A stretch of DNA of 64,000 nucleotides, taken from assembly GCA_050012135.1 (NCBI GenBank), contig JBEKHT010000001.1, forward strand, positions 62,001 to 126,000, in the 5' to 3' direction. Position numbers and translations under genes: made by a program. This document shows, in pieces, positions 38,527-47,469 of this stretch; within the stretch, counting starts at the first letter, position 1, and every line of letters starts with the position of its first letter. The notes below the pieces were generated by a model, which worked only from the letters and a program-made list of their open reading frames with translations, was not told where the DNA came from and made no database searches. The DNA comes from JBEKHT01 sp050012135. Lineage in GTDB: Bacteria; Chloroflexota; Anaerolineae; Anaerolineales; RBG-16-64-43.

Positions 38527-41024
38527 AGCGCTTTGTGGAAGTGGCCGTCAACGTTCCGACCCAGCAGGCCGTGTTCCACTATCATGTGCCTGCCGAGTGG
38601 GACACTGTCCCGGGAGCGGGGATGCTGGTCGAGGTTCCATTTGGCTTGCTGCAACGTCAAGGGATCGTACTGGGCGAGATTCCCAGCCCGCAGGTTTCAG
38701 AGACCAAACCCCTGGTTTCACTGCTGGATCCCCAGCCGGTGCTGACCCGCCAGCAGATCCAGCTGGCGCGTTGGATGAGCGCCTACTACCGAGACCCCCT
38801 TGGGAGTTGCCTGGAGGCCATGCTTCCCCCTGGGCTTTCCAAGCATGCGGAATCGACGTACTCGCTTCGGGTTCCCTCCTTTGAGCCTGCCCGTCCCTCG
38901 GAGCGGCGCCTGATCAGCCTGCTTGGCCAAAGAGGGTCGCTCAGACACGGGCAGTTGGACCGCGCCTTCCCGCATGTGGCCTGGGAGCGTGACGCGATGA
39001 GGCTCGTGCGCAAAGGGATTCTCATGCGGCGCCAGCTGCTGCCGCCTCCCTCCGTCCATCCCAAACAGGTCCGCACGGCGAGGCTGGCCATCCTTCCGGA
39101 ACAGGCGCGGGAGCTGGCAGGCGAAATCAGAAGCCGGGCCGTGCGCCAGAGTGCGCGGGCGGCGGCCGAGCGGCGCGCCAGGGTTCTCGAGTTCTTGGCG
39201 GAAGAGAAAGGCCCCGTCGAGGCCAGCTGGGTCTACGCCCGCAGTGGCGCCCGGTTAGAGGATCTCAAGTTGCTGGCCGAATCGGGATGGGTCGATCTGG
39301 GGCAGGAGCAGGTCTGGCGCGACCCGTTGGCCGGAAGGGAATTCGGCCCCCCACCCTTCGTGACGCTCAGCAGCGATCAGGAACGGGCGTGGCAGGAGAT
39401 CCGCGTTGCACTGGCAAGGGGGGAGGGCCGCTCCTTCCTGCTTCACGGAGTCACAGGCTCTGGCAAGACCGAGATCTATCTGAAAGCGGCCTCCGAGACT
39501 CTGGCAAAGGGCCGGCAGGTCATCGTTCTTGTCCCAGAGATCTCGCTCACGGCACAGACGATCGAACGTTTCGGCCGATGGTTCCCGGGACGAATGGGTG
39601 TGCTTCATAGCCGACTCTCGGAAGGGGAGCGGTATGACACCTGGCGCCGTGCCCGCTCCGGGACCCTGGAGATCATCCTTGGCGCGCGGAGTGCGCTCTT
39701 TGCCCCGCTGCCCGCCTTGGGCTTGATCGTGGTGGACGAGGAGCATGATGACTCCTACAAATCCAACCAACCCCCGTTTTTTCACGCGCGTCGAATGGCC
39801 CTTGAGTATGCTCAGATCGCGCAGGCCGTCTGCCTGTTGGGGTCTGCCACCCCCGACTTGACCACGTACTCTGCGGCTCGCCACGGAGCCCTAACCTACC
39901 TCCGCCTCCCCTTGCGAGTGGGAGGTCCGCAGACCTCCGCCGGCAGTGGCTCCGGTCGCGGCAGGGAGATGCCTCCGGTCGAGGTGGTCGACATGCGGCA
40001 GGAGTTGAGAGCGGGGAACCGTTCCATCTTCAGCCGGTCGCTCATTTCCGGGTTGAGGCAGTGTCTGGAAAGGAAGGAACAAGCCCTTCTTTTCCTCAAT
40101 CGAAGAGGGAGCGCGAGCGCCGTGTTTTGTCGCTCCTGCGGTCAGGCACTGCGGTGCCCACGGTGTGGCATCCCCCTGACCCTGCACGGAGGTCCGGAGG
40201 ACCAGAAGGAGGGCGGCGGAGCCCTCTCCCGGAGGCTGATCTGCCATCACTGCAACTACCGGCGGGAGATCCCCAAGAATTGCCCGCGCTGCCGGAGCTC
40301 AGCGTTGCGGCCCCTGGGCGTGGGGACCCAGCGCATCGAACAAGAGGTGCGCTCCGCCTTCCCTTCGGCGCGCACTCTGCGGTGGGACCGGGACACCGTT
40401 CGCCAGCCTGGCGCGCATGAGATCCTGCTGGAGCTCTTCGCCTCCGGGCGGGCGGACGTGCTGGTGGGTACGCAGATGATTGCGAAGGGATTCGACCTGC
40501 CGCGGGTGACGCTGGTGGGGGTGATTCTGGCGGAGGTGGGTCTCTACCTGCCGGACTATCGGGCCGCCGAGAGGAGTTTTCAAGTCCTGACCCAGGTGGC
40601 TGGCCGCGCGGGCCGAGGAGTGCGCGAGGGGCGGGCCATTTTTCAGACGTATCAGCCGGAAGCATCTGTCATCCGGGCTGCGGCGGCCCAGGACTACGAG
40701 CTTTTTGCGCGAAGCGAACTCCAGGCGCGGAAGGAGTTGTCCTACCCCCCTTCGGCCTCGCTCATCCGGTTGCTCTTTGCCGATGAGAAGGAGGAGAGAG
40801 CCTCGCGCGCATGCCGCCTGACAGCCTCCCTCCTGCGCGAAAGGATAGCACGCCAGAAGGAGAGAAACACGGATCTCGTCGGGCCAGCTCCGTGTTTCTT
40901 TGCACGCGAAGCAGGACGGTATCGCTGGCAGGTGCTCCTGCGCGGCCCCAACCCGGCTTCCGTGCTGCCTGCCACACTTCCCGCCGAGTGCCAGGTGGAC
41001 GTCGACCCGGTGACACTCCTATGA
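38523..41024 (+). CDS. priA: Primosomal protein N', replication-restart helicase
   Basis: 833 aa. The N-terminal 3'-DNA-binding and winged-helix domains (about 1-250) precede the helicase core with Walker A GVTGSGKTEIY, VVDEEHDDSYK, LGSATPDL and the late QVAGRAGRG. The zinc cysteines are CRSCGQALRCPRCGIPL, CHHC and CPRC. PriA reloads the replisome at stalled forks. Length is slightly above the usual 730-800 aa. ATG 38523 overlaps the upstream stop. Confidence 0.94.
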   Translation: MKRFVEVAVNVPTQQAVFHYHVPAEWDTVPGAGMLVEVPFGLLQRQGIVLGEIPSPQVSETKPLVSLLDPQPVLTRQQIQLARWMSAYYRDPLGSCLEAMLPPGLSKHAESTYSLRVPSFEPARPSERRLISLLGQRGSLRHGQLDRAFPHVAWERDAMRLVRKGILMRRQLLPPPSVHPKQVRTARLAILPEQARELAGEIRSRAVRQSARAAAERRARVLEFLAEEKGPVEASWVYARSGARLEDLKLLAESGWVDLGQEQVWRDPLAGREFGPPPFVTLSSDQERAWQEIRVALARGEGRSFLLHGVTGSGKTEIYLKAASETLAKGRQVIVLVPEISLTAQTIERFGRWFPGRMGVLHSRLSEGERYDTWRRARSGTLEIILGARSALFAPLPALGLIVVDEEHDDSYKSNQPPFFHARRMALEYAQIAQAVCLLGSATPDLTTYSAARHGALTYLRLPLRVGGPQTSAGSGSGRGREMPPVEVVDMRQELRAGNRSIFSRSLISGLRQCLERKEQALLFLNRRGSASAVFCRSCGQALRCPRCGIPLTLHGGPEDQKEGGGALSRRLICHHCNYRREIPKNCPRCRSSALRPLGVGTQRIEQEVRSAFPSARTLRWDRDTVRQPGAHEILLELFASGRADVLVGTQMIAKGFDLPRVTLVGVILAEVGLYLPDYRAAERSFQVLTQVAGRAGRGVREGRAIFQTYQPEASVIRAAAAQDYELFARSELQARKELSYPPSASLIRLLFADEKEERASRACRLTASLLRERIARQKERNTDLVGPAPCFFAREAGRYRWQVLLRGPNPASVLPATLPAECQVDVDPVTLL

Positions 41025-41210
41025 CCCCGGGTGGAGGGGAAGGCCAGGTTCTCATGGCCCGGCGGAACGCCTTTGGGTGTTGGGGCGGTGTCGGTCGAGG
41101 AGCGGATAGGAAGGGAAAGGGCGAGCGTTGCAGGGCGCTCTTTTCCCCTTCCGGGAAAAGGCCAGCGGGCCTTGGTCAGGCAGGGGAGCCGCGCGAGCGG
41201 ATCGCCGGTT
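41025..41210. other. Gap between priA and the rpsB promoter
   Basis: No gene seen. It contains a perfect hairpin CTTTTCCC (41140-41147), 5-nt loop, GGGAAAAG (41153-41160), which may end the priA transcript although no T run follows. Confidence 0.4.
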
Positions 41211-41239
41211 TTGACGGCCCGCGCCGCGGGTGATATACT
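41211..41239 (+). promoter_or_regulatory. Strong promoter of the rpsB operon
   Basis: TTGACG (41211-41216), exactly 17 bp, TATACT (41234-41239), plus an extended TG at 41231-41232. This is the best promoter-like sequence in the window and fits a ribosomal-protein operon. Confidence 0.85.
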
Positions 41240-41246
41240 TTCGGCG

Positions 41247-41388
41247 CTCCCGCCTACGGGCGGGAGAATTTGTGCCCCGCAAGGGGTATCTCGCACGCGG
41301 TGGACCTGACCGTGCGTACCCGGAAGCCGCCGAGCGGAGGGTAGCGGGAGGGGAGGAAGCCGCGGAGGCCAAACGCAAAGGAGAAGCC
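41247..41388 (+). promoter_or_regulatory. Structured rpsB leader RNA
   Basis: About 140 nt between the predicted start and the rpsB ATG. Hairpin 1: CTCCCGCC-TACG-GGCGGGAG (41247-41266), an 8-bp stem with a UNCG-type loop. Hairpin 2: CCCC-GCAA-GGGG (41275-41286), a GNRA loop. A third CGCACG/CGTGCG pairing follows. This could be an S2 autoregulatory leader; I cannot match it to a described class. Confidence 0.5.
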
Positions 41389-42207
41389 ATGGCACTCGTG
41401 TCTCTCAAGTCGCTGCTCGAAGCCGGGGTGCACTTCGGCCATCGGACCGAGAAGTGGCACCCCAAGATGAGGCCCTATATCTTTACTGAACGCAATGGGG
41501 TCCACATCATCGACCTGCAACAAACCGTTGCCGCCCTGACGCAGGTTCATTCGTTGGTAAGCGGCCTGGTGGCCCAAGGCGGGACGATCTTGTTCGTGGG
41601 AACGAAGCGCCAGGCGCAGGATACCGTGGAAGAGGAAGCCACGCGGGCCAACATGCCGTATGTAATCGATCGGTGGCTGGGCGGGACCCTGACGAACTGG
41701 CGGACCATCAAGGAGCGGATTGACGAGCTGGATCGGCTGGAGAAGATGGGAGCCTCGGGGGAGTTTGAGCGCCTGACCAAGAAGGAGGAGCTCATGCTCC
41801 GCCGGCGCATGGCGCGCCTCGGCCAGCGTTTGGGCGGGTTGCGCAAGATGGTCTCCCTGCCCTCGGCCCTTTTCGTGATCGACGTTAACCGTGAAGAGAC
41901 CGCGGTCCACGAGGCGAATATCCTGGGCATCCCCGTGATTGCGCTCGTCGACACCAATTGTGATCCATCCGGCATAGACTACATTATCCCCTCCAACGAC
42001 GACGCGATCCGAGCCATCCGCCTGCTGACGGCGAAGACCGCAGATGCGGTGCTGGAAGGGATCGGACTGCGGAAAGACAGGGAGCAGGTCGAGGAGGCCC
42101 CTCAGCCCGAAAGTGACGAAGCGCTGCTGGGCGAGGCGACGCTGGCGAAGATGCGCGACGAACAGGGGACGAGTGGTTCTGATGAGGAGAAGGCTGGAGG
42201 AGTATGA
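41389..42207 (+). CDS. rpsB: 30S ribosomal protein S2
   Basis: 272 aa. Canonical S2 sequence: LLEAGVHFGHRTEKWHPKMRPYIF, GTKRQAQDTVEEEA, RWLGGTLTNWRTIKERI, DVNREETAVHEANILGIPVIALVDTNCDP. The C terminus carries an acidic tail of about 40 residues beyond the usual end. ATG 41389 has AAAGGAG upstream. Its stop overlaps the tsf ATG, giving translational coupling. First gene of the rpsB-tsf-pyrH-frr-uppS-cdsA block. Confidence 0.97.
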   Translation: MALVSLKSLLEAGVHFGHRTEKWHPKMRPYIFTERNGVHIIDLQQTVAALTQVHSLVSGLVAQGGTILFVGTKRQAQDTVEEEATRANMPYVIDRWLGGTLTNWRTIKERIDELDRLEKMGASGEFERLTKKEELMLRRRMARLGQRLGGLRKMVSLPSALFVIDVNREETAVHEANILGIPVIALVDTNCDPSGIDYIIPSNDDAIRAIRLLTAKTADAVLEGIGLRKDREQVEEAPQPESDEALLGEATLAKMRDEQGTSGSDEEKAGGV

Positions 42208-42818
42208 GTCGGGCGATGGTGATTCCCACGGCTCAAGTCAAGCAGTTGCGCGAGTTGACCGGCGCAGGCATTCTGGATTGTCGTACGGCGCTGGAGGAGA
42301 CGGGCGGCGATGTGGACAAAGCCGTTCAGTACCTTCGCGAGAAGGGCTTGGCGGCAGCGGAGAAGCGCTTGGGACGGGAGACGCGAGAAGGTTTTATTGA
42401 TCTTTACAGCCATGGGAATGGCCGCGTGGGGGTCATGGTCGAGGTGAATTGTGAGACCGACTTTGTCGCCCGGGCCGAGGAGTTTCGCCGCTTTGTTCAC
42501 GAGGTCGCCCTGCAGGTTGCGGCGGCCTGCCCTCTGTATCTGGATGTGAGTCAAATCCCGTCCGAGGTTGTGGAGGTGCAACGAACTGAGGCGCGCAACC
42601 AAGCTCGCCGAGAAGGAAAGCCCGAGAAGGTCTGGGATCGCATTGTCGAGGGGCGTCTGGACAAGTTCTATCGGGAGGTGTGCCTCCTCCGTCAGCCCTA
42701 TATTCGTGACGACCAGATGACCGTCGCGGATGTTCTCCGGCAGATGATCGCTTCCACCGGGGAGAATGTGGTCATCCGGCGCTTTCAGCGCTGGGAGGTG
42801 GGCCAGGAGGCTGGGTGA
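42204..42818 (+). CDS. tsf: Elongation factor Ts, short form
   Basis: 204 aa. Nucleotide exchange factor for EF-Tu. The N-terminal UBA-like domain (VKQLRELTGAGILDCRTALEE) and the conserved core CETDFVAR that contacts EF-Tu are present. At about 200 aa it is the short version known from Thermus and cyanobacteria, lacking one subdomain of the E. coli protein (283 aa). Starts by ATGA overlap with rpsB. Confidence 0.96.
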   Translation: MSRAMVIPTAQVKQLRELTGAGILDCRTALEETGGDVDKAVQYLREKGLAAAEKRLGRETREGFIDLYSHGNGRVGVMVEVNCETDFVARAEEFRRFVHEVALQVAAACPLYLDVSQIPSEVVEVQRTEARNQARREGKPEKVWDRIVEGRLDKFYREVCLLRQPYIRDDQMTVADVLRQMIASTGENVVIRRFQRWEVGQEAG

Positions 42819-42877
42819 GTCAGGGCGGGTCAACGAGAAGGTTGGCCCGCTTTTCTTGAAAGCGGGAGGAGGGGCGC

Positions 42878-43594
42878 ATGGCTCTGCAATACGAACGCAT
42901 CCTTCTCAAACTGGGAGGAGAAGCTCTGGCCGGAGCGGATGGCAGCGGCATCGATCCGATGAGGGCGGAGGATCTGGCCGTTCGCATTCATGCGGTGCAG
43001 GAGTGCGGCGTACAAGTCGCGGTGGTCATCGGGGCGGGGAACCTGTGGCGCGGGGACCGCGGCCTGGCGCGCAGCATGGAGCGTGCGACCGCAGACTACA
43101 TGGGCATGATTGCGACCGTTATGAACGCCCTGGCCTTGATGGACGCCCTGGAGCGAATGGGGGTCATCACGCGGGTGCAGTCTGCCATCGAGATGCGTGC
43201 GGTGGCCGAGCCCTATATTCGCCGGCGGGCGATCCGCCATTTGGAAAAAGGCCGGGTGGTCATCTTTGGAGGGGGGACCGGCAATCCCTTCTTTTCCACC
43301 GACACCGCAGCGGCTCTGCGCGCGATGGAGATTAGTGCCCGAGTGCTGATCAAGGCCACGAAAGTTGATGGGGTGTACGACGAGGACCCGCAGAAGAACC
43401 CCGCCGCCCATAAGCTCGAGAAGCTGAGCTATATCGAAGCCCTCAATCGCCGCCTGGGAGTAATGGACAGCACAGCCATTTCCCTCTGCATGGACAACAA
43501 TCTCCCCATTCTGGTCCTCAATCTCTGGGAACCGGGAAGCCTCGAAAAGGCGGTCGAAGGGAAGCGGATCGGGACCATGATCGGCCCCGATTGA
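42878..43594 (+). CDS. pyrH: UMP kinase
   Basis: 238 aa amino-acid-kinase-fold enzyme phosphorylating UMP to UDP. N-terminal ILLKLGGEALAG, VVIGAGNLWRG, ATADYMGMIATVMNALALMDAL and STDTAAALRAMEISARVLIKATKVDGVYDEDP are all family signatures. GGGAGGAGGGG precedes the ATG. It follows tsf by 59 nt in the conserved block. Confidence 0.97.
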   Translation: MALQYERILLKLGGEALAGADGSGIDPMRAEDLAVRIHAVQECGVQVAVVIGAGNLWRGDRGLARSMERATADYMGMIATVMNALALMDALERMGVITRVQSAIEMRAVAEPYIRRRAIRHLEKGRVVIFGGGTGNPFFSTDTAAALRAMEISARVLIKATKVDGVYDEDPQKNPAAHKLEKLSYIEALNRRLGVMDSTAISLCMDNNLPILVLNLWEPGSLEKAVEGKRIGTMIGPD

Positions 43595-43647
43595 TTCTCG
43601 GCCCCCCGCCTGTTCCCCCCTCCGCAGCTGTGTGCCCGCTCCCCCTT

Positions 43648-43682
43648 CCAAAAGGTGGCAGTTTTCGAATTGCTCCTTTTGG
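43648..43682 (+). repeat. Inverted repeat between pyrH and frr
   Basis: CCAAAAGG (43648-43655) and CCTTTTGG (43675-43682) pair over 8 bp with a 19-nt loop. No T run follows. It may partly separate pyrH from frr expression. Confidence 0.35.
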
Positions 43683-43748
43683 ATTATCCTTGGCTTCAGA
43701 TAGAGCTCATTCCGGCGCGAGGATTCGATAACCCAGGAGCGATTCCCA

Positions 43749-44306
43749 ATGGTGAAGGACGCATTGGCCGAGGCTGAGACTCGCATGAAAGGCGCGGTGA
43801 AGTCACTGGAGGAGGAACTGGCCACCCTCAGGACGGGTCGCGCCAGTCCGGCGCTGGTCGAGCGCCTGGAGGTCGAGTACTACGGTGCGGCCACGCCTCT
43901 CATGCAGCTGGCGACCATCTCGGCGCCTGAAGCTCGATTGCTCACCATCAGGCCATTTGACCCCGGATCGCTCAAAGGCATCGAGCGCGCGATCCTGGGT
44001 TCCGAATTGGGCCTGACCCCCTCCAATGACGGCAAGATCATCCGTTTGACCATTCCCGCGCTGACCGAGGAACGACGGCATGAGTTGGTGAAGATTGTGA
44101 ACCGTCGGACCGAGGAATCGCGGGTTGCCGTTCGCAACATCCGTCGAGATGTTCACAATGACCTGCGCGAGTTCGAAAAAGAGAAGCTCATGTCGGAAGA
44201 TGAATTGAAGCGGGGCGAGGAAGACCTTCAGAAGCTTACCGATCGGTACATCGGGAACCTGGATGAGATGAGCCGGCGCAAAGAGGCGGAGATCATGGAG
44301 GTCTAG
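43749..44306 (+). CDS. frr: Ribosome recycling factor
   Basis: 185 aa, the exact family size. It splits post-termination ribosomes with EF-G. Conserved stretches: LRTGRASPALVERLEVEYYG, TPLMQLATISAPEARLL, LTPSNDGKIIRLTIPALTEERR, VRNIRRDVHNDL and EDLQKLTDRYI. It follows pyrH after 154 nt. Confidence 0.97.
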   Translation: MVKDALAEAETRMKGAVKSLEEELATLRTGRASPALVERLEVEYYGAATPLMQLATISAPEARLLTIRPFDPGSLKGIERAILGSELGLTPSNDGKIIRLTIPALTEERRHELVKIVNRRTEESRVAVRNIRRDVHNDLREFEKEKLMSEDELKRGEEDLQKLTDRYIGNLDEMSRRKEAEIMEV

Positions 44307-44335
44307 TCGTCGCAGGGAAAGGGTACGAGAGGTCC

Positions 44336-45121
44336 GTGCGGACAGGTGCCGTGACAAGCAAGCGATCGGATCCTGCAGAGGAAGGGGCTAAGGCCGTTCC
44401 GTCCGGGCTGCCGGAGAAGATCCCGCAGCACGTGGCGATCATCATGGACGGGAATGGCCGCTGGGCCAGCCAGCGCAACTTGCCCCGCTTGGCCGGGCAT
44501 CGGGCGGGTACTGAGAACCTGCGGCGAGTGATCACCGCCTGCGTCGAGTTCGGCATTCACTACCTCACGCTATATGCCTTCTCTACCGAGAACTGGGGGC
44601 GGCCCGAAGACGAGGTCCAGGGCCTGCTCTCGATTCTGGAGGATGTTCTGGACCGCGAGCTCGCGGAACTAAATCGGGAAGGTGTTCAGCTTCGGCACAT
44701 CGGTCGGCTGGACGGGATCAGCCCCCGCCTGCAGGGAAAGGTCCGGCAGGCCATCGAACGGACGAAGGGCAATCAACGTTTGGTGCTCAACGTAGCTTTC
44801 AACTACGGTGGGCGCGATGAAATTGTCCAGGCCGTGCGGCGGATGATCGCGGATGGGGTCCGGGCCGATCAGGTGACCGAACCGTTGTTCAGCCAGTACT
44901 TGTTCACCGCGGGCACCCCCGACCCGGATCTGATCATTCGCACCTCGGGCGAGCTGCGCATCAGCAACTTCCTCATCTGGCAATGCGCCTACGCCGAGTG
45001 GTACATTACCCCCGTCTATTGGCCCGACTTTGGCAAAGAGGAGCTGCGCCTAGCCCTCTGGGAATATAGCCAGAGGGAACGGCGCTTTGGCCGAGCGCCC
45101 ACCGCTTGGGGCGCGTCCTAG
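44336..45121 (+). CDS. uppS: Undecaprenyl diphosphate synthase (cis-prenyltransferase)
   Basis: 261 aa. Makes the C55 lipid carrier for cell-wall precursors. The active-site Asp is in IIMDGNGRWA; FSTENWGRP, FNYGGRDEIVQA and PDLIIRTSGELRISNFLIWQ follow. The start is GTG 44336 with GAGAGG 4-10 nt upstream. It has about 25 extra N-terminal residues. Between frr and cdsA as in many bacteria. Confidence 0.95.
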   Translation: MRTGAVTSKRSDPAEEGAKAVPSGLPEKIPQHVAIIMDGNGRWASQRNLPRLAGHRAGTENLRRVITACVEFGIHYLTLYAFSTENWGRPEDEVQGLLSILEDVLDRELAELNREGVQLRHIGRLDGISPRLQGKVRQAIERTKGNQRLVLNVAFNYGGRDEIVQAVRRMIADGVRADQVTEPLFSQYLFTAGTPDPDLIIRTSGELRISNFLIWQCAYAEWYITPVYWPDFGKEELRLALWEYSQRERRFGRAPTAWGAS

Positions 45122-45128
45122 AGGACTC

Positions 45129-45956
45129 ATGCTCCGGGATCGCATCGTCGTGGCGCTTCTGTTGTTGCCCGTTGCGCTTTGGCTGATCGTAATAGGGGGT
45201 CTTCCCTTTTGGGCCCTGGTGTCGATTTTCCTCGTCCTGGCGGGGATCGAGTACGGGCAGCTTTTTGAACATGTAGGCCTGAGACCGAGCTCCTGGCTGA
45301 TGGCGGCAGGCATTCTGGCCATTACGGCGATGCGCGCCTGGGCTGGTTTTGACCATGTCGGTATTCTCCTGCTGCTCATCACCCAGGGGGCACTGCTCTG
45401 GTACCTGATCCAGTACGAGCGCGGGGCCTCCCGCTCGGGGAGCGAGTTTGCGGTAACCCTGGGTGCAATCCTCTATGTCGGCTGGCTGGGGGCCTACCTG
45501 GTTTCCCTCAGGGCCCTGCCCGACGGGACGTGGTGGTTCCTGATCGTCATGCCCGCGATTTGGCTTGGCGATTCCTTGGCCTTCTCCATCGGGCGCCGCT
45601 TTGGCCGGCACCGCATGACGCCTCGTCTGAGTCCAAGGAAGACCTGGGAGGGCTACCTCGGGTCGGTCCTGGGGGGTGCTCTGGGCGGGGGCGGGTTGGC
45701 TCTCGTCTGGCAGATTGCCGCCCGGCCAGCCAGTGGATTGCGCCCGCTCAGCGGCCTACTGATCGGAGGCTTGGTGGGGGCACTGGCCCCGCTGGGCGAC
45801 CTGGCCATCAGCATGATCAAGCGCGAGGCCGGAGTCAAGGATTCGGGGACCCTCCTCCCAGGACACGGTGGCGCGCTAGATCGGATTGATTCCTGGATTG
45901 TCGCCGCCTCCGTCGGGTACTACCTCGTCGTGAGTATCGCCCCGCTCTTCCACTGA
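45129..45956 (+). CDS. cdsA: Phosphatidate cytidylyltransferase (CDP-diglyceride synthase)
   Basis: 275 aa with about eight membrane segments. The family signature near the C terminus, SMIKREAGVKDSGTLLPGHGGALDRIDS, is complete. WLGDSLAFSIGRRFGRH and SPRKTWEGYLGS are also typical. It forms CDP-diacylglycerol for phospholipid synthesis. ATG 45129 begins 8 nt after the uppS stop with TAGAGGA upstream; a longer in-frame start overlaps uppS. Confidence 0.95.
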   Translation: MLRDRIVVALLLLPVALWLIVIGGLPFWALVSIFLVLAGIEYGQLFEHVGLRPSSWLMAAGILAITAMRAWAGFDHVGILLLLITQGALLWYLIQYERGASRSGSEFAVTLGAILYVGWLGAYLVSLRALPDGTWWFLIVMPAIWLGDSLAFSIGRRFGRHRMTPRLSPRKTWEGYLGSVLGGALGGGGLALVWQIAARPASGLRPLSGLLIGGLVGALAPLGDLAISMIKREAGVKDSGTLLPGHGGALDRIDSWIVAASVGYYLVVSIAPLFH

Positions 45957-46437
45957 TCCCGACGGTCCCCCTCAAGTCGGCCGAGGCCGACCCCTCCCAT
46001 AGCAGATCGACGAGAGGGCAAAGCGCCTGCCCCCAAAAAGGGAGCGTGTTTGGCGCCGGGGGAGGGAGACATCCAAACCCCGTGCGCGGCAGGCCGTCGC
46101 CAGCCGGGCCTCCTCGAAAGCAGCGCACGCGCAGAGGGCGGGTCGGCTGGCGCAGGGGGGTCAGAGCCAAACCGCCGGGGCTGAACGGATGAGCCCCGGA
46201 GCGCCAAGCCGTCAGGAGAGATTCGGGACTGAGCGGGTCAACCCGAGAAAAACAACAGGTGAAACGATGGAGGCTCCAACGCAGGGCGTCTCACTGCCCA
46301 GACCCAGCGAGATCCCGCCTCGCAGCCGACCCGGCAAGCCCCAGCGGATGCCAGAAGCAGAAAGAGATCGCTCCTGCCTCGGCTTCAGAGGATCGAGCCG
46401 AGGCTAGCCCTCGAGGTAGGCGCGCCCGCCTGCGGCT
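45957..46437. other. Convergent gap between cdsA and the FHA gene
   Basis: 481 nt. The only clear element is an inverted repeat CCGGGGCT (46175-46182) / AGCCCCGG (46192-46199) with a 9-nt loop and no T run, possibly a terminator. Short ORFs in the rest are not supported. Confidence 0.45.
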
Positions 46438-46986
46438 CTAGGGAGTGGGACAGCCCATGCCGAACCAAGCGCAATACAGGTTGTTGGTGTCGATGTAATA
46501 GAGGACCGCCACGAGGACCACGACAATCACGATTACCAAACAGCCGCAGCCGATCAGGAGATTGCGCGTGGTGTGGCTTTTCTTCTCAGGAGCGATGCCC
46601 GCGGCCGGCGTTGGCGGTGGCGGTGGGGGCACCGCCTGCACAGGCATCTTGGCTACCGAGGCCGCCACCGTGGCCCCTACCCCCTCGCCCTCAAAGGAGA
46701 AAACCACGTTTTCGCCAAGGGTGACCTCGTCACCCGGGCTAAGCATGCGCTGCCCGGTGATGCGCTGTTTGTTGACGAAGGTCCCATTGGTCGAGCCCAG
46801 GTCTTCCAGCATGTAGGTGCCCTGCTTGCTGGTCAGCCGTGAGTGTGAACGCGAGATCTCTGGGTCGGGGATGACGATGTCCGCCGAGGCCTCGCGACCG
46901 ATCGTAATGCTATCCTTCGTGAGCTCGTAGACCTTTCCTGGGGTGGGACCGCTGCGCATGACAAGACGTTGGCGTTCGCTGGACAT
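46438..46986 (-). CDS. FHA-domain membrane protein
   Basis: 182 aa. An N-terminal FHA domain (about 10-100: ITIGREASADIVIPDPEISRSHSRL, LEDLGSTNGTFVNKQRI) reads phosphothreonine. A poly-Pro stretch and one membrane helix (about 140-165) precede a short external tail with two cysteines. FHA proteins are usually targets of Ser/Thr kinases; no kinase gene is in this window. ATG 46986 has GGAGGA upstream; the longer ORF is unsupported because its promoter lies inside it. Confidence 0.85.
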   Translation of the reverse strand: MSSERQRLVMRSGPTPGKVYELTKDSITIGREASADIVIPDPEISRSHSRLTSKQGTYMLEDLGSTNGTFVNKQRITGQRMLSPGDEVTLGENVVFSFEGEGVGATVAASVAKMPVQAVPPPPPPTPAAGIAPEKKSHTTRNLLIGCGCLVIVIVVVLVAVLYYIDTNNLYCAWFGMGCPTP

Positions 46987-47016
46987 TTCGTCCTCCGGGT
47001 TTTTGAGCTTGCAGCG

Positions 47017-47045
47017 AGTGTACATGGACTTGAAGGCGGAGTCAA
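47017..47045 (-). promoter_or_regulatory. Promoter of the FHA gene
   Basis: Minus strand TTGACT (47045-47040), 17-bp spacer, TACACT (47022-47017). It lies about 31 nt before the chosen ATG and excludes longer starts. Confidence 0.75.
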
Positions 47046-47118
47046 CTGAGGTCGCCATAGGCGGAGTGTTCGCCAAGGCGGCTGGCTGGGCTTGGCCCGT
47101 GACGGAATCCGCTTCGTC

Positions 47119-47146
47119 TTGACAGAGGGCTCGGATTGCCGATAAT
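47119..47146 (+). promoter_or_regulatory. Promoter of pheST
   Basis: TTGACA (47119-47124), 16-bp spacer, GATAAT (47141-47146). Predicted start near 47153, immediately ahead of the T-box leader. Confidence 0.75.
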
Positions 47147-47152
47147 GAGGTC

Positions 47153-47469
47153 AAAAGCAAAGGCCTTGACGGAGGAAAGTAAACTGCTGGGGGTTGCCAG
47201 GGAGGCCGAGGTCATGACTGGGAGCCCGGCCCAACCGCAGGCAGTTGAAGTTCCCTCCCGAGCCGTTCAGGTGGACCGCGTCGTCTTCGGGCGCGTAGTC
47301 TGAGCCGGTGCTCGGCCGTTACCCGAGAAGGCCCTCTCCCGGAGGAGACGGCAGGTGATCCGGGCGGGGGATGCGGAGCGAGTTGGGCCCGTTGCAGCGG
47401 CTGGGGTCCGACTAACCAGGGTGGTACCGCGGGTCTTGATCCCGTCCCTGATTGGACGGGATTTTGTTT
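47153..47469 (+). promoter_or_regulatory. T-box riboswitch leader of pheST
   Basis: AGGGTGGTACCGCG at 47418-47431 is the near-invariant T-box sequence that pairs with uncharged tRNA acceptor ends. A candidate Stem I base pairs GGGAGG (47200-47205) with CCTCCC (47254-47259). UUC, the Phe codon, lies directly before the 3' strand at 47251-47253, the position expected for the specifier. The terminator follows at 47439-47469. Uncharged tRNA(Phe) should favour antitermination and pheST expression. Confidence 0.88.
47439..47469 (+). terminator. T-box-controlled terminator
   Basis: ATCCCGTCC (47439-47447), 6-nt loop, GGACGGGAT (47454-47462), then TTTGTTT. It lies 15 nt before the pheS ATG region and overlaps the ribosome-site side of the leader. 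Confidence 0.85.
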
